From assembly GCF_035222375.1 (NCBI RefSeq), contig NW_026946363.1, forward strand, positions 4,526,001 to 4,590,000: DNA of 64,000 nucleotides, in the 5' to 3' direction. How positions within the stretch are numbered: position 1 is the first letter of the stretch; each line of letters starts with the position of its first letter. The position numbers and the translations under genes are program-made. This document shows positions 33,880-45,842 of the stretch, piece after piece. The notes under the pieces are model-generated. The model ran no database searches. It worked only from the letters and a program-made list of their open reading frames with translations, and was not told the origin of the DNA. The stretch comes from Podospora pseudocomata. Taxonomy: Eukaryota; Ascomycota; Sordariomycetes; Sordariales; Podosporaceae.

Positions 33880-34492
33880 TCATAAGCATCGCCAACCGAC
33901 AAACCCGAGGATAAAGTCTGCTTTTCCCAATGGCACGCCTTTGGCTCGCAAGATCGAGTAAGCAGTAGTGACATGGAAGATAAAGTTGGGTATCCCATGG
34001 AATTGGACCGCTTCGGTCACAGTGACCTTGAGGGGACGACCTCCCGCCACGCTGGCCAACATTAACATCACGGCTCAGGAAACATGCCCTCAAGATTACT
34101 CACATGTCTACAAGGTCTTCGTCCCTCTTATGAGGACGCTCCTTCATCACCTCCCTCACCTCGAGCTGAGCCATCGAGACTCTCATCTCCAATTCCTCGA
34201 ATGTCTTCTCGTTGTTGTTCAAAGGGCCGTCCAGGTCCCACTGGTTACCTGTCATTCTGTCGAGATTCATAAAGACTGTTCTGATAGCATTTTGAACCTG
34301 GAAAACGAGCGGGAGCTGGTCGTCTATCAATCGTGCTTGGACATACACTTTGTCCGCGTTGAGGCCCTGTTTGTTTGCAAATCTCCTGCCTTCCTCCAAA
34401 ATATGAAGAAGAGCACCTAGACCGTTGCAAAAGATGGGGAGTGCGAAGTCGCAGAGCGAGAGCGGGAGAGGATCTGAAGACGGCGCGGGCAT
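33880..34492 (-). CDS. DUF1993 family protein
   Basis: Two exons (34104-34492, 33880-34051) with a 52-nt GTGAGT...CCAG intron give 186 residues. Family marks are SLCDFALPIFCNGLGALLHI at the N-terminus, a middle block with VYVQARLIDDQLPLVFQVQN, and the C-terminal part with FHGIPNFIFHVTTAYSILR followed by GVPLGKADFILG. DUF1993 proteins are small alpha-helical proteins of the DinB/YfiT-like fold, common in bacteria and fungi. No reaction is known. The join turns an in-frame stop in the unspliced frame into a continuous protein ending in the family's usual C-terminus, so the splice is well supported. Confidence 0.88.
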
Positions 34493-35403
34493 TCTGAAGA
34501 CGGCGGGCGGTATGTATGAGTTCGGAGAGGGTTAGGCTTTCTCACAGTTCAAATAGGGAAGATGTGTATCGAAGACTACTGTCATTGAATTGCTCAGCTT
34601 CCTGATATCTGGTTTGTAGTCGGCACCAGTTGTAGAGATCCTTGTTAGACGCAATTGGCCAATCGGCAACATTAATAAGCTCCGAAAACTGCCCTTGGAA
34701 AACCTCAACAGATACCTTCTACTGGGTACATTATATATACAACAGAATGAACATGTGTGCAACAGATTAAGATGTAAACGTCAATCAAGTGGAGTGTGTC
34801 ACGCCGTCAAGCATCCCAATTGCTATCACAAACTCGCGACCAAGGAGTGTCGAACGCCTGATCAATGACTCCGTCAGGTATGGAGGAAAGTGACTATTTG
34901 CATCATAACGACAAATTCCGCTGTACAAAATGTACCACACATCTCCATTAGTGTCAAGTGTGTCGGGAAAACCCTGTCCCAGTTCTACAAATGTTGCTTG
35001 GTCCATACTGAAGACACTCAGGGGCTTCTGTACTGCATATTCGAGTTGCAGACTTCATCCGCATAGCGGCCATGTAGGAGCTATATGCTAGCCATATTAG
35101 TCAAACGCAAACTGTTCAGTGGAAAGTTCAAGAGTCACCAAGCCAGTGTCAAAGATGTGGCTGCCAAAACTAAAATGTCGATGACTCGCGAACCTTAACG
35201 GCGCCACAAAGCCAACCGCCTTCCAAGATGTCTATAAATTTCCTGGCCCAATTCCAGTGTTTTCCCTTCTTCCTCTCAGACTCTCACACCAGACAACAAC
35301 AATGACCTGCCTCAACAGCGAGATAAGCCTCACCGAACGATTACCTTCTCCATCAAAACAAGAAGAATAATCCTAGGAAGACACCCCTGATCGACCGGAC
35401 ACA
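34493..35403. other. Intergenic region
   Basis: This stretch should hold the promoter of the DUF1993 gene and the former upstream flank of the RPL10A pseudogene. No other gene is seen. Confidence 0.45.
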
Positions 35404-36109
35404 ATGGCCGTCCAGCCGAAGTCCAAGATCACCGTCGCCGGTACTCGCGCCCAGGTCCAAGCCCTCCTCGCCCACTCCCTCTCCCCTGACAACAAGCGCA
35501 ACCTCCTCGAGACGGTCGAGTTGCAATTCGGCCTCACCAACAACGACCCCGCCGGCGACAAGCGCTTCTCCGGCTCTGTCAAGCTTCCCTCGGCGACCAG
35601 CACGACCTCGGTCGTGCTAAGCACCAGGGCCTGGATAGCATGTCGTTTGACAACCTCAAGAAGCTGAACAAGAACAAGAGGCTCATCAAGAAGCTAGCGC
35701 GCTAGTACGATGCGTTTGTCTGCTCGGATACCAAGGTTCGGGAGATCCCAAGGGTTTTAGGACCGGGCTTGTCAAAGGGTAAGTTGAGACCCCTCCTTAC
35801 CACCTCCCATGTAGCACTGAATACTAATTGCATGTCATGAACACAGCCGACAAGTTCCCTACAACGGTTTAGCACAGCGAGGACCTCGCGGAGAAGATAA
35901 TCAACGTCAAGTCCACCATCAGGTTCAGGCTGCGCAAAAACCTCTGCATTGCCATGGCCATTGGTAATGTGGACATGACCACGGAGCAGTTGGTGGCCAG
36001 CATCATGATCACCATCAACTACCTGGTGTCATGCCTCAAGAAGGGATGGTCCAACGTCAACAGCACCGTCATCAAGTCGACCATGTGGCGCCCCCGTTAT
36101 CTTTTCTAA
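35404..36109 (+). pseudogene. RPL10A: Decayed copy of ribosomal protein uL1 (RPL10A)
   Basis: The reading matches uL1/L10a from end to end, with SKITVAGTRAQVQALL, NLLETVELQFGL and DKRFSGSVKLP at the start, then LKKLNKNKRLIKKLAR, IPRVLGPGLSKA and KSTIRFRLRKNLCIAMAIGNVDM, ending KSTMWRPRYLF. A 68-nt intron with intact GTAAGT and CAG (35779-35846) is retained inside the conserved LSKAGK motif. Defects are a deletion of roughly ten to twelve codons with frame change near 35590, an in-frame TAG at 35703 and another TAG at 35870, so a full protein cannot be made. Because the intron is kept, the copy came from DNA duplication rather than from reverse-transcribed mRNA. A working copy must exist elsewhere. 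Several codons also differ from the usual conserved residues. Confidence 0.88.
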
Positions 36110-36530
36110 GACAATCATTTCGCGGCTGCGCTTCTACATTTTGGGTAAGCACGCCGTGGGGGAAGCATGGGGTAGGCTGGGAAGGATTTCAGTGTGAAGT
36201 GGGCAAGTCTTTGACACATTTGAATGGGGGCATCAGCTTAGCCGCTGTATGCTTGTCCAGCTAGAGAACATTTAGCTACTGTAGACATCCAATAGACCCA
36301 TCTTCACACATACCTAGAGCTCCTTTGGTTCTTTTAGGCGACCAATGATAGGGATAGCAAGACAATAACCAGACTAAAGAGCATATGCGGTTGCTTGGGG
36401 CAGACCACTGGGTATCAAATGTACATTGAAACAAAAGAACAATGAAAACAAAACTCACCGACTCTCCCACACAAAGCCTATCAACCAATCCCATGAACAG
36501 TAGCACCTCCCTCAGGCCTACCGTCCCTAC
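36110..36530. other. Short intergenic gap
   Basis: Between the pseudogene end and the stop of the SWIM-RING gene. No signal recognised. Confidence 0.4.
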
Positions 36531-37587
36531 CTAGTAGTAGTAACCATCCCGATAACCACTCGGATGCCCTGACCACCACCTTGAATAGCTGCTTGTATCT
36601 GTCAACAGTGTCAGTATGAAAAACCTCTTTCCAACAAGCCGTACATGCACGCAACAACATACCTCTAACTGGACTAATCCCCAACTGCTCCGCCACATTG
36701 ACATACCCACCGCCATCCGCGCTCCTCTTGCCCTTCTCCCTGTTCACCTTCTTCACCATATCCCCCTCCGACTCCTTTTCCCACACGCTCCTACAATACG
36801 GACACGTCACCTCCCCTCTGCCTTGCCCCCGTTTGGTAGCAGCCCACATGTCAAAACATTGCTTGTGGACGTTCTGTCCGCAGGCGGCTTTGCACCAGAC
36901 AATCTCCTCCTTCTTTGTTGCTGTGTCAAGCTTCTCGAAGCAAATAGGGCAATCTCCTTCAACTGGTTTGCGTTTGCCGTCTTCTTCGTTGTTGTTGTTG
37001 TTGTTTGCGCTGCCAGAAACGATGGTTGGAGCCCCAGCAAAGATTTGATTGAGCTCGGTGGTGAGAAAAGCGAGTTGGTAGACTAGATGGGCAGGGCAGC
37101 GGAGGACGCGGGAGAGGACGTAGATGATGTGTTTGCACTGCTGGTTTGTTCTTGCAAAGTGGGGGCAGGTGCAAGTGGGGAGGAGGGAGATGAGGATGGT
37201 GTAGATGTTGCCTGTTGAGCCCGTGAGTTCGATTGTTTCGGATGGGGGGCTGGATTCGAGGGATGAAGGGGTGGTGCGGTGGCGGGATAGGACGAAGAAG
37301 CGTTGGGTTGAGGCGCGGGCGTGGAGGTCGTGGAAGGATTGGGGAGGTTTGGGCCGGAAACTGGAGGGGCGTATTAGTCATGAATGAGGGGAAAAGGGGG
37401 GATGAATGGGGGGTTGGTACCGGCGAAGGCGTTTCTCTTCCTTGGGTTGGGAAAGACGTTGTTTTTTAGTAGGGGTTTTGGAATCGTCATTGTTGCTGGC
37501 AGAGGCGTGGGGTTGCTTGCGCTTGGTGGATGATGGAGTTGTGGTTGATGACGTCGTGGGGACAGTGGACTTTTTGGGGGCACCCAT
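36531..37587 (-). CDS. SWIM-RING zinc-finger protein, putative E3 ubiquitin ligase
   Basis: Three exons (37421-37587, 36663-37360, 36531-36598) with introns of 60 and 64 nt give 310 residues. After a basic Ser/Thr/Lys N-terminus with possible nuclear signals (SSTKRKQPH, PTKKQRLSQ), a SWIM motif C-x-C-x9-C-x-H is seen at C119, C121, C131 and H133. A RING-H2 type finger starts at C193 (CPICFEKLD), continues through WCKAACGQNVHKQC, and ends CPYCRSVW near 240. SWIM followed by RING is the layout of MEX/ZSWIM2-type ubiquitin ligases. RING binds E2 enzymes, while SWIM probably binds substrate or nucleic acid. The tiny last exon adds a Tyr/Ser-rich tail. All ligands of both fingers are present. Confidence 0.87.
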
Positions 37588-39432
37588 TTGGCCGCTGAGT
37601 GCGCAAGTTTGGCGCAATGGTATCAAGAGTTACAACCCGAATCTATTTCGAAGACTGTGTCACTTCCTGGATGGGAAAACGCAGTTGTTCAAAGGAAAAA
37701 GGGGTGGCGGAGAATTGGATGGCCGCGATTGATGCTGAAATGATAAGCTCCACTTTTATTGTTGGTGTGGCGAGCGGGGTGTCACGGAGCTCTCGCGAAG
37801 TCACATGACGGTGAGCTCGGCACAGTAACCCTAATCCACTTACATCGAAGCGACCACAGCCACCATGCAAAGCAACGCCAGGAGCAACCTGATGAACTTG
37901 ACCAAGATATTCAATATGTAGCTAATGATTCTAATTTGGTAAATTGTCAGTATCTAGTAATGAAACACCATCTTCGTCTTTTCTCAGAGCCTAACCCTTA
38001 TGCGCTCATGTCGGTCAGGGTTATCTATGGACTATCTTTGACTTGAAGATCAACAAATCTTGGCATCATCCTCCTCTATGAAGATTGATACACATCATGC
38101 ACCATATTCATGGCTTTTTTTTTTTTTTTTTTTGGATATTTGATTATGATCTCACTGCTAGCCATCATCCAAGCCTCTAATGGTACCATGTAGGACCATA
38201 AATTCACAATGCTTGTACGGGGTAGGTTGTCCAGTGCCTAGATTGACCGTTGAAGTTACCTATAGACCTGCGTTACTACATCCTATTACTTATGACTTTT
38301 CACAGTAATGTTCAGGGTAATGATGAGCCACAACTTTGTGTTGTGGAACTCAAGTCCTCTTTTTCACTCCAGAGGCTCAGACACTGAAGCTCGAATTTGA
38401 TCTGCAGCTTCACAGAAATAGGAAAGAACCGAGTGACCACCTGACTTCGTAATCCCTCTAGGTAGGATATTGGAAGGTACGGAGAACGGAAATACTGGAT
38501 ATCAGGTGATCGGTATTCCATTCTACCCACCCCTCTATTTACTGGGACAAAAGGTCAATCAGAACAATAGGATTGCATCTCACCAGCCAACTCCATCTTA
38601 CATATTCTCGATCACTTCTGCCAATATCCTGACACATCCAATGTCACCCCTTCATTCTTGTCTTGCTAAGATGCGCTCGTAAACGCTTCACATCGCCTAC
38701 GCATCCACCACAGCTAATCTTGACAACCCGTCTTCACCAAATGTCAGGTCGATGAGGTTGTGTGTGATCTGGATCGGACGGAAAGGTACGTTTGTCAACG
38801 TTTCATCTCTTCAAGGCGCCTCATACGGAACAGATATTGAGGGCAGCTTAGTTTCTTGGCTTTACCGCTCTACTTTAGAATGCCGTTGAGGATAAGATCG
38901 CTCTGGAACCCTTCGGTCGGTACCTAATTCTTCAAACTGTCAAGTGGCAGCTCTGCAGGGTTTTCAGAGTCATAACCTGTGGAATCATGGGTAGCTGCAA
39001 GCAAACACATAACCAAGCGATTTTCCGACATGGATTATTTGCCTCCCGTTGTTTTCAAACTGTGAGAGCACTGGGCAAGTGTTCCCATTTGGCGGGATGG
39101 AGGGCAATAGTATGCGGGCCGGTTGCCTGCATCAGAACCCCTCTACTCTTGTTCCTTCTTATTTGAAGTCGGCCTTTGATTCTTATTTTCCTACTCTCGA
39201 GAATATTGCTCCTTCCCTCTCCCGTTTCGTTTCGTCGCCCCTCCAAATGCACCGAACACCCCCGCCAGCATTTTCCAATTTCCCAGCACAAGATCTCTAG
39301 ATACAGACAAAGCACAACTTTCTCTTCACGTCGTCGTTGACTGAGCCTCTCCTCACAATCACCAAACCCCACGTCATCAGGGGGAGTTCAATCTGCCCGA
39401 CTCTGTCTGTCAAGAGGACACACACAATATCG
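37588..39432. other. Intergenic region between divergent genes
   Basis: This 1.8-kb stretch carries promoters for the SWIM-RING gene (leftward) and the helicase gene (rightward). A run of about 18 T lies at 38118-38135. No coding signal is supported. Confidence 0.45.
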
Positions 39433-42400
39433 ATGGCTTCTCCTTCTGAAGAGAGGCAAGCGGCCTCGGAGGCAAGTGACCCTCTCCAGGCGACTTACCC
39501 CTACATCTCTTCTCCCGGGTGGACTTTCTAACATGCCTGCATACAGACTGCCTTTTCAATAATCGAAAAGCACGTATGCTACCGGCCAGCGGAGGGCCAG
39601 GGCTGGAAGTCCATGCCAGTGCTCCCAACTCCGCAGGAGGTGTTGGAGCCGACCAGCGTCGATCCGCCAATCAATCCTGTGGATCGGCCATGGTCTTCCA
39701 AGGAGGAGTACCTCACTGCTCAGTATAGCCTGCTAAGGTTGGATGCCATCGAAGGCCTGCGGTTCTCGGTCACGAGATACGTTGATACCTGCCGAACAGG
39801 TGCCAGAGTGATTTTTGATGATGAATACTGCAGCGTCTACGACGAGGTATGCAAGTGCAAGGCATGTCAATGGTGGGGCGTGGTGCTAATACTTTCAACG
39901 TACAGGTCCGGGTCAAAGGCTTTTTCATGGCCAAGATTGCTCCGTTCTCCAGAGTTGAGTTCTCAACGCCGTACAATGTACAGTGGAAAACAACGAAGCG
40001 CCTCATGGATGGAACCGTCGTGGCTCTGTCAACCAAGAAAGACAACTTCCGGACCATTTGCAAGATCGCAACAGTGGCCCAGCGTCCATACGCTGTTGGG
40101 AGAGATTTCGATTCGACGGTTGCGGTTGCGGTAGATTTGATCTGGGCAAATCCAGAGGATGCTATTATCGACCCAGCTCTGGAGATGGTCATGATTGAGT
40201 CGCGGAATGGATACTACGAAGCTTCGCGTCACACGATGCTGGGCCTTCAACATGTCGCAGAAACCACGTAGGTCACTGTTCTATCCATGTCATGTCGTTA
40301 CATTTCATGCTAATAATTTGGCAATGAAGATCCGCGCTCGACAAGTATATCATAGGTGCCCATACCGCTGACACTGTGCCAGAGTTCATCCGCATCAACC
40401 CCACCATGGACTTATCATCTTTGGTTCCTGTGACGGCGAGCAATGGCTCCCAGGCACTCCTCGACGTGAAAGAGTCGCTCAAGAATTACGATATCGTGAA
40501 GAAAGGCTTCCCCACTCTCGAGGACGTTGCAGTTCTGGACGAATCCCAACTGGATGGTCTCCATCGTATCATCTCGAACGAGCTCGCCATTGTACAGGGA
40601 CCACCGGGCACAGGCAAGACATTTACCTCGGTTCAAGCTCTCAAGGTTCTGGTTGCCAACCGGCGGAAGCATGGTGGCCCGCCTATTATCGTTGCAGCTC
40701 ACACCAATCACGCCCTCGACCAGCTGCTTACATTCTGTCTGGAATTCGAAGTCCTGCGGTTGGGCGGCTTCACAAAAAATGAGGACATCAAGAAGTGCAC
40801 CGTCTTTGAGAGACAACGGGCCGAGAGAGGCGGTCGGCAGTCCGATATCAAGTCAAGAAACAACGAGAAGCGAAGGCTAGAGAAGCGACAGAAGGAGCTC
40901 ATTCAAGACCTCAAGATCATGCAACAAGATGTGTTCGGCAAACGTCTAATTGATCCCGATAGACTGCTGGAGGTTGGTGTCATCACTCAAGAACAACACG
41001 ACTCGTTGAAAATCTTTTCCGGATCAACCAACCCTCTTGCATCCTCGACCGCCACTTTCGAGCCATGGCTGGGTGAGAGCCTTGTTCGCATGGAGATTTT
41101 GCGCAGTGCCACCAATACCAGGTTTGAGTTGGACGAGGATGAACTCTTCAGGCGTGAAGAGGAGTACAAGCTGGATGAGAACGACTTGGTACATGCTGCA
41201 AGTGATCAGGAAGAGGAGCAACTGCGCATCAAGGGGGAATGGGTTCCGCTGGAACATGTCTGGTCAGCAAAATCGGCAGCTGGTCTGTCAAGTTCGACTC
41301 GTGCTGCCCAGAGAAGCTTGAAGGAGGAGGACTTCTATTCGATCAAGAAAAGCATTCGGGGAGAGGTTTACCGGCATTTGCAGACTGAGTTGTTGAAGCA
41401 TACTACCCTGAAGTTTGCCAGCCTTCTTGAGCAATACAACAACGTTTGCAAGCAGCTCAAGGCGCTGACTGATTTGCAAAAGTGGGAAATGGTCCAGAGA
41501 CAGAAAATCGACATTGTTGGCTGTACCATGACAGGTCTCGCCAAATACCGTGGCATCCTTGCGGCCCTTCAACCAAAGTCACTTCTGGTGGAGGAGGCGG
41601 CGGAAACTCGGGAGGTAGACATTGTGTCTGCTTTATATCCATCAATCCAGCAGCTCATCCTCATTGGCGACCATCAACAACTCCAGCCCAAATGCAACAT
41701 CTTGTGGCTTGGCGCGCCTCCCTTCAACTTTACCGTTTCACTGTTTGAGAGGTTTGTGAACCTGAGGATGCGATATACTATGCTTCGCCAACAACGCCGT
41801 ATGAAACCGGAGCTGCGACGGATCCTGGACCCATTCTACCCTGGGCTACTCGACCATCCTGTCGTTTTGTCCCCCGACAGCCGTCCAGACATCCCAGGAA
41901 TGGGCGACAAGTCCTCTTGGCTCTTCCACCACGAGTGGCCGGAAGAGACAAGCTCGGACTCGAGCAAGTTCAATCGTGAAGAGGCCAGGATGATCACCCA
42001 CTTTGCATCCTATCTTGTCAAGAATGACACACCCCCGGCAAAGATTACGATTTTGACCTTTTACAATGGCCAGCGCACGCTGTTGAACAAGATCAAAGAG
42101 TACGACTACAAGATTTCCACGGTGGACTCGTACCAAGGAGAGGAGAACGATATTGTGATTCTGTCACTTGTTCGAAGCCCAGGAGAATATCGTCGATGGA
42201 GGTGCGGGTTTTTGGAGGACAAACACCGTGCAGTAGTCGCAATCAGTCGCGCTCGTCGAGGGTTTTATGTTTTTGGAAACTTTCTGAATGTTCTCAATAC
42301 GCGTTCAGCCCAGTCTCTCTGGGCAGACATTTGGAATGGCTTTGCCCACCAGAAAAGGATTGAAGAGGGCATTCCCTTGACTTGCAAGGCCCATCAGAAT

Positions 42401-43279
42401 GAAATCTGGGTGAGGACGGTGGATGACTGGGGTGACAATGCCGGGGGGTGCGATGAGCCATGTGGACAGACACGGCCATGTGGCCACCCATGCACTCTCA
42501 AGTGCCATCAGTATGTACACTTACGGCCTGTGTTATTTCAGAACAGTTCACTAACCTATTGAGCCAGAACTGATCACAGCCGTCTACGTTGCAGTCAGCC
42601 CTGCCTCGAAAAGCTCCCCTGTGGGCATGGGTGTCAGAACTTCTGCAGTCAAGTTTGCGCTTGTGACTGCGCCGCCTTTCGAACTTTGTCCGCTGGCATT
42701 GTGGCAGTTGGAATATCGAGACCAACCAGGACATCGATGTCTTTGGAGCAGCGAATGCAAAGTATCAGCGTTGAGGGGGTTGGCGAGTCTAGTAAGGTAG
42801 TGGTGCGAGGTTCGACTCAGGCATCAACTGAATGGCGACAATTCCCTGCCAACGTTCAACGTCAGGACGCCAATCTGCACCGAGGACGGGCCTCTCAAAC
42901 TGCGCAGAATGGTTCGACCTCCAATGTTCGAGACACATACCAGCAAACCACAGTGGTGAATGGTCGTCGTTCCAACCTCGGCCCTCGAAACGTTCGTGCC
43001 ATTAAGGCGAGCAAGTCGTATCGTCAGCCGCCTCGAGCTAAAGCAGCATCGCCTACCATATCAGACACGGCCAGTTTGCAAAACAATACAACCCAAGTTC
43101 CTGCCACCCAACAACAACTGAACACGGTGTTGAGCTCAGCCCCAGTGCCAGACCTACTTGGAGATCTTGACGGTGTAGCCTTCTCTCAATCTGTCATGGT
43201 AAATCGTGTTGCAGGAGAAGCGCCAGTTGTTGTGGGACAGGCAGCTCCGGAGGGCGAAGAGCTATTGATAGAGCTTTGA
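39433..43279 (+). CDS. SF1 helicase of the ZNFX1/Hrr1/SAD-3 type with NFX1-like zinc fingers
   Basis: Five exons (39433-39471, 39547-39846, 39906-40267, 40330-42510, 42568-43279) give 1197 residues. Intron 1 is GC-AG (GAG|GCAAGT...CAG), the others GT-AG with CTAA-type branch sites. The helicase core has Walker A GPPGTGKT at 324-331, motif II VEEAAE near 655 (EEAA in place of DEAD), motif III GDHQQLQP, motif V DSYQGEENDIVILSLVRS and motif VI AISRARRG. A charged insert lies between motifs I and II. Near residue 940 begins a Cys-rich region (CDEPCGQTRPCGHPC, then CLEKLPCGHGC and CSQVCACDC) like NFX1 fingers, followed by a disordered tail. Relatives include human ZNFX1, S. pombe Hrr1 (RNAi heterochromatin) and Neurospora SAD-3 (meiotic silencing). 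The RNA-silencing role is inferred. Confidence 0.88.
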
Positions 43280-43667
43280 GTTGTCATACCCACAGTTATC
43301 GCAGCCACTATGTCATGCTAATAGTCTTGTACTTATAACAGTTCATAGACATTGTGTCTATTACCATTACTTCCTGACCTGGCAGTCTTCTGCCCGTGGT
43401 GACCCAATGAGTGATAGACTTTGTCCTCCACGAGCACTGGTGACACAGAGCCTGGTGGTATCTGTTCAACGACAAAACGCTATCCGATTTGGGTATTATC
43501 CAGATAATGAACGCCTACAACTAATCCAATAGCAACCTGCTTGCACCCCCCACATCACCCACCCATTCTTTGCTTTCCACGCTGTAATTCCAACAAAAAC
43601 ACCCACAATTTTCCCCTTGATTCTTACGTAAACCCCAACAAGAAAGAAAGAACATCTATTCCATTAC
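43280..43667. other. Gap between convergent genes
   Basis: The helicase and Spt8 genes converge here, with about 390 bases between stops. The space should hold both 3' UTRs. Nothing else is seen. Confidence 0.5.
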
Positions 43668-45842
43668 TCAGTTATTCGCATGAATCTCATAACCCACCAG
43701 CACCTCGGTATTCGTCCCATCCCACCCCCTCGTCCCCGCAGCCGAGATCATGATCCGGGAAGTAGGATCTATATACAAGCAGCTGATCACGCCTGCCCTC
43801 GGCGGCCCCGGAACGATTGTGAACGGAACTTTGCTGTGCTTTTGCGCTTTCAGGTCGGTGTCATACTGCAAGTCGTACAGCCTGAGAATATCATGACTGG
43901 CGCAGATGATGTGCCGCCCGTTGGGCATCGGCCTAACCGCCGACACGGCGCCGGAGCCGTTGGGGAGCTTGAGAACCCGTTCTGGCTGCCAAGACGAAGA
44001 AGCCTTGTGGATGGAGAATTCCTCCACTGTTCCGTTGCGGCGGCCGGTGTAGATCTCGTTGCCTGAGAGGGACCAGCAGGCGCCCATGCACCAAGGGGGA
44101 ACGCCGCGGCGGTTGTTGATCCGGGCTACGGGTTCGGGGACGCGTTTGTCCCAGATGCGGAGGGTGCCGTCTATGGAGGCGGAGAGGAAGGTTGACGGGT
44201 TGGAGGTCGAGGGGTCCTGGGCGGTGGAGGTGGCAAAGGAGATTGTAGGGGGTTGTGGTTGGGAAGGGGCGTCGGGGAGGGAGGTGTCGGCCGTTTGTTG
44301 GGTGGAAGAGGGGGGGTTGTTAGGGGGCGGGTCGGTGGTGGTGGAGAAGTCAAGGGACATTGTTATGCTTTCGTCTAGGTTATTGGTGTTGTTGCTGCCT
44401 TGGAGGGTGTGACTGCTGGTTTCGGATACGGTGTTTGCATCCGCTGGGTTCATGGTAATGCCGTTTTGGGCTGGAGGTGGTGCTGTATTGGCGTCTATTG
44501 GGTTGGTATCTTGTTGGCTGGGATCGGTACTGGTGACATCTAGAGGGGGAGCATTGGACATGTCGACGTCGTCGAGGGAAAAGTCGGTTGATTGGCCCAT
44601 GCCGTTGCTGTGGTTGTTCATTTCCATGTCCATCGCACGTGAGAACTCGTTGTCATCATCATCACCAAAGGCACCACCTCCGCCTCCTATTGTTTCGTTG
44701 TCGCCAAACAGAGAACCCGCTGGACTGCCAAACAGAGACTCGTGCTCAGGCGACCCCGTGTTTCCCGCACCATCTGGCTGTGCCGTCGCACTGGCACCCA
44801 TCATCCCTCCACCAGGCGCAGTGCTATAAAAGTTGCCGATTGGTGGCTTGTCGTTGTTGCTCTGAAATGTATCGCTCTGGACCATCACCTCGCTTGCTTC
44901 CGCTGGGATCGGAGCCGCGCCAGTAGGTCGGAGCTCGATAGCCGAAATCTGACTGGTACTGCCATCAAACCTCCGGACAATCTGCCCGTTATTGAGATCC
45001 CAATCCAAACATGTCTTGTCCCAACTCCCACTCAAGACACTCTTCTCATCTGGAGCTAGCTGCAACACGCTGACAGCATTGGTATGCCCTCCCTCCCGCA
45101 GGCAGACAATCCTCTTACCCTCGTCATGCCTGACACTATACAAATTAATCCCACCACTCTCCAACCCACTCAACAACCACAACGCCTCGCTGTGAACAGC
45201 CAAGCTATACACCGGGGATAACACCGCCTCCTCAGCCCTCGCCCCCGGCGGCAGCGGCTCCTCATTCCCCCAATACCCCATCAAGATCCCCGCCTTGACC
45301 ACACTGTCGACAAAAGGGTGCCTCTGCGCAACTGTCAACTGTTGCTTCCCATTGATGGTCCCAATCCCATCATACTTCCTCACATACCCATCCGACCCCC
45401 CCGTCATCCAATACCTCTGATCCGGTGTGATAGCAATAGCATTGATGCTCGTCGCCTGCGGCGCCGCCATGGTAGGCACAATATCGTAAAACGCAGCGGT
45501 CGTATACTCTGGCCGTATCACCGGCCGGTACTTCATCCCCCCCGACACACTCCCGCTCGCGGCAGAGGCGCGCCTAGTCCCCGGGTGTTGGTGGTGGTGA
45601 TCGTCGCCGCCGTCGCGTGTTGTGCCGGCGCCATCGGGGGCAGACTGGGAATTATCATAGGCTTCATTCTCGGCTTCTGGTTCTGGCTCGGCCTCGGCGT
45701 CGCCTTCAGCTTCCTCCTCGTCGTCTTGCTCGTCATCGTCGTTCTCGTTATCGTCTTCGGCGTCGTTGTCGGCTTCGATGTCTTCGACTTCCTCCATGAG
45801 TTCGTCGGCCTCGTTCTCGGAGGTCGCGTAATCGTCGTCCAT
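43668..45842 (-). CDS. spt8: Spt8-like WD40 subunit of SAGA
   Basis: A single exon encodes 724 residues. Residues 1-65 are almost all Asp and Glu, the typical acidic start of Spt8. WD40 repeats follow, with ITPDQRYWMTGGSDGYVRKYD, GHTNAVSVLQLAPDEKSVLSGSWDKTCLDWD and later TFLSASIDGTLRIWDKR, interrupted by a long Ser/Thr/Asn/Pro insert (about 330-560) that is common in filamentous fungi. The C-terminus, with ICASHDILRLYDL and PGPPRAGVISCLYIDPTSR, fits Spt8. In SAGA, Spt8 helps bind TBP and guides TATA-promoter transcription. The start is the first ATG ahead of the acidic block. Confidence 0.87.
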   Translation of the reverse strand: MDDDYATSENEADELMEEVEDIEADNDAEDDNENDDDEQDDEEEAEGDAEAEPEPEAENEAYDNSQSAPDGAGTTRDGGDDHHHQHPGTRRASAASGSVSGGMKYRPVIRPEYTTAAFYDIVPTMAAPQATSINAIAITPDQRYWMTGGSDGYVRKYDGIGTINGKQQLTVAQRHPFVDSVVKAGILMGYWGNEEPLPPGARAEEAVLSPVYSLAVHSEALWLLSGLESGGINLYSVRHDEGKRIVCLREGGHTNAVSVLQLAPDEKSVLSGSWDKTCLDWDLNNGQIVRRFDGSTSQISAIELRPTGAAPIPAEASEVMVQSDTFQSNNDKPPIGNFYSTAPGGGMMGASATAQPDGAGNTGSPEHESLFGSPAGSLFGDNETIGGGGGAFGDDDDNEFSRAMDMEMNNHSNGMGQSTDFSLDDVDMSNAPPLDVTSTDPSQQDTNPIDANTAPPPAQNGITMNPADANTVSETSSHTLQGSNNTNNLDESITMSLDFSTTTDPPPNNPPSSTQQTADTSLPDAPSQPQPPTISFATSTAQDPSTSNPSTFLSASIDGTLRIWDKRVPEPVARINNRRGVPPWCMGACWSLSGNEIYTGRRNGTVEEFSIHKASSSWQPERVLKLPNGSGAVSAVRPMPNGRHIICASHDILRLYDLQYDTDLKAQKHSKVPFTIVPGPPRAGVISCLYIDPTSRIMISAAGTRGWDGTNTEVLVGYEIHANN

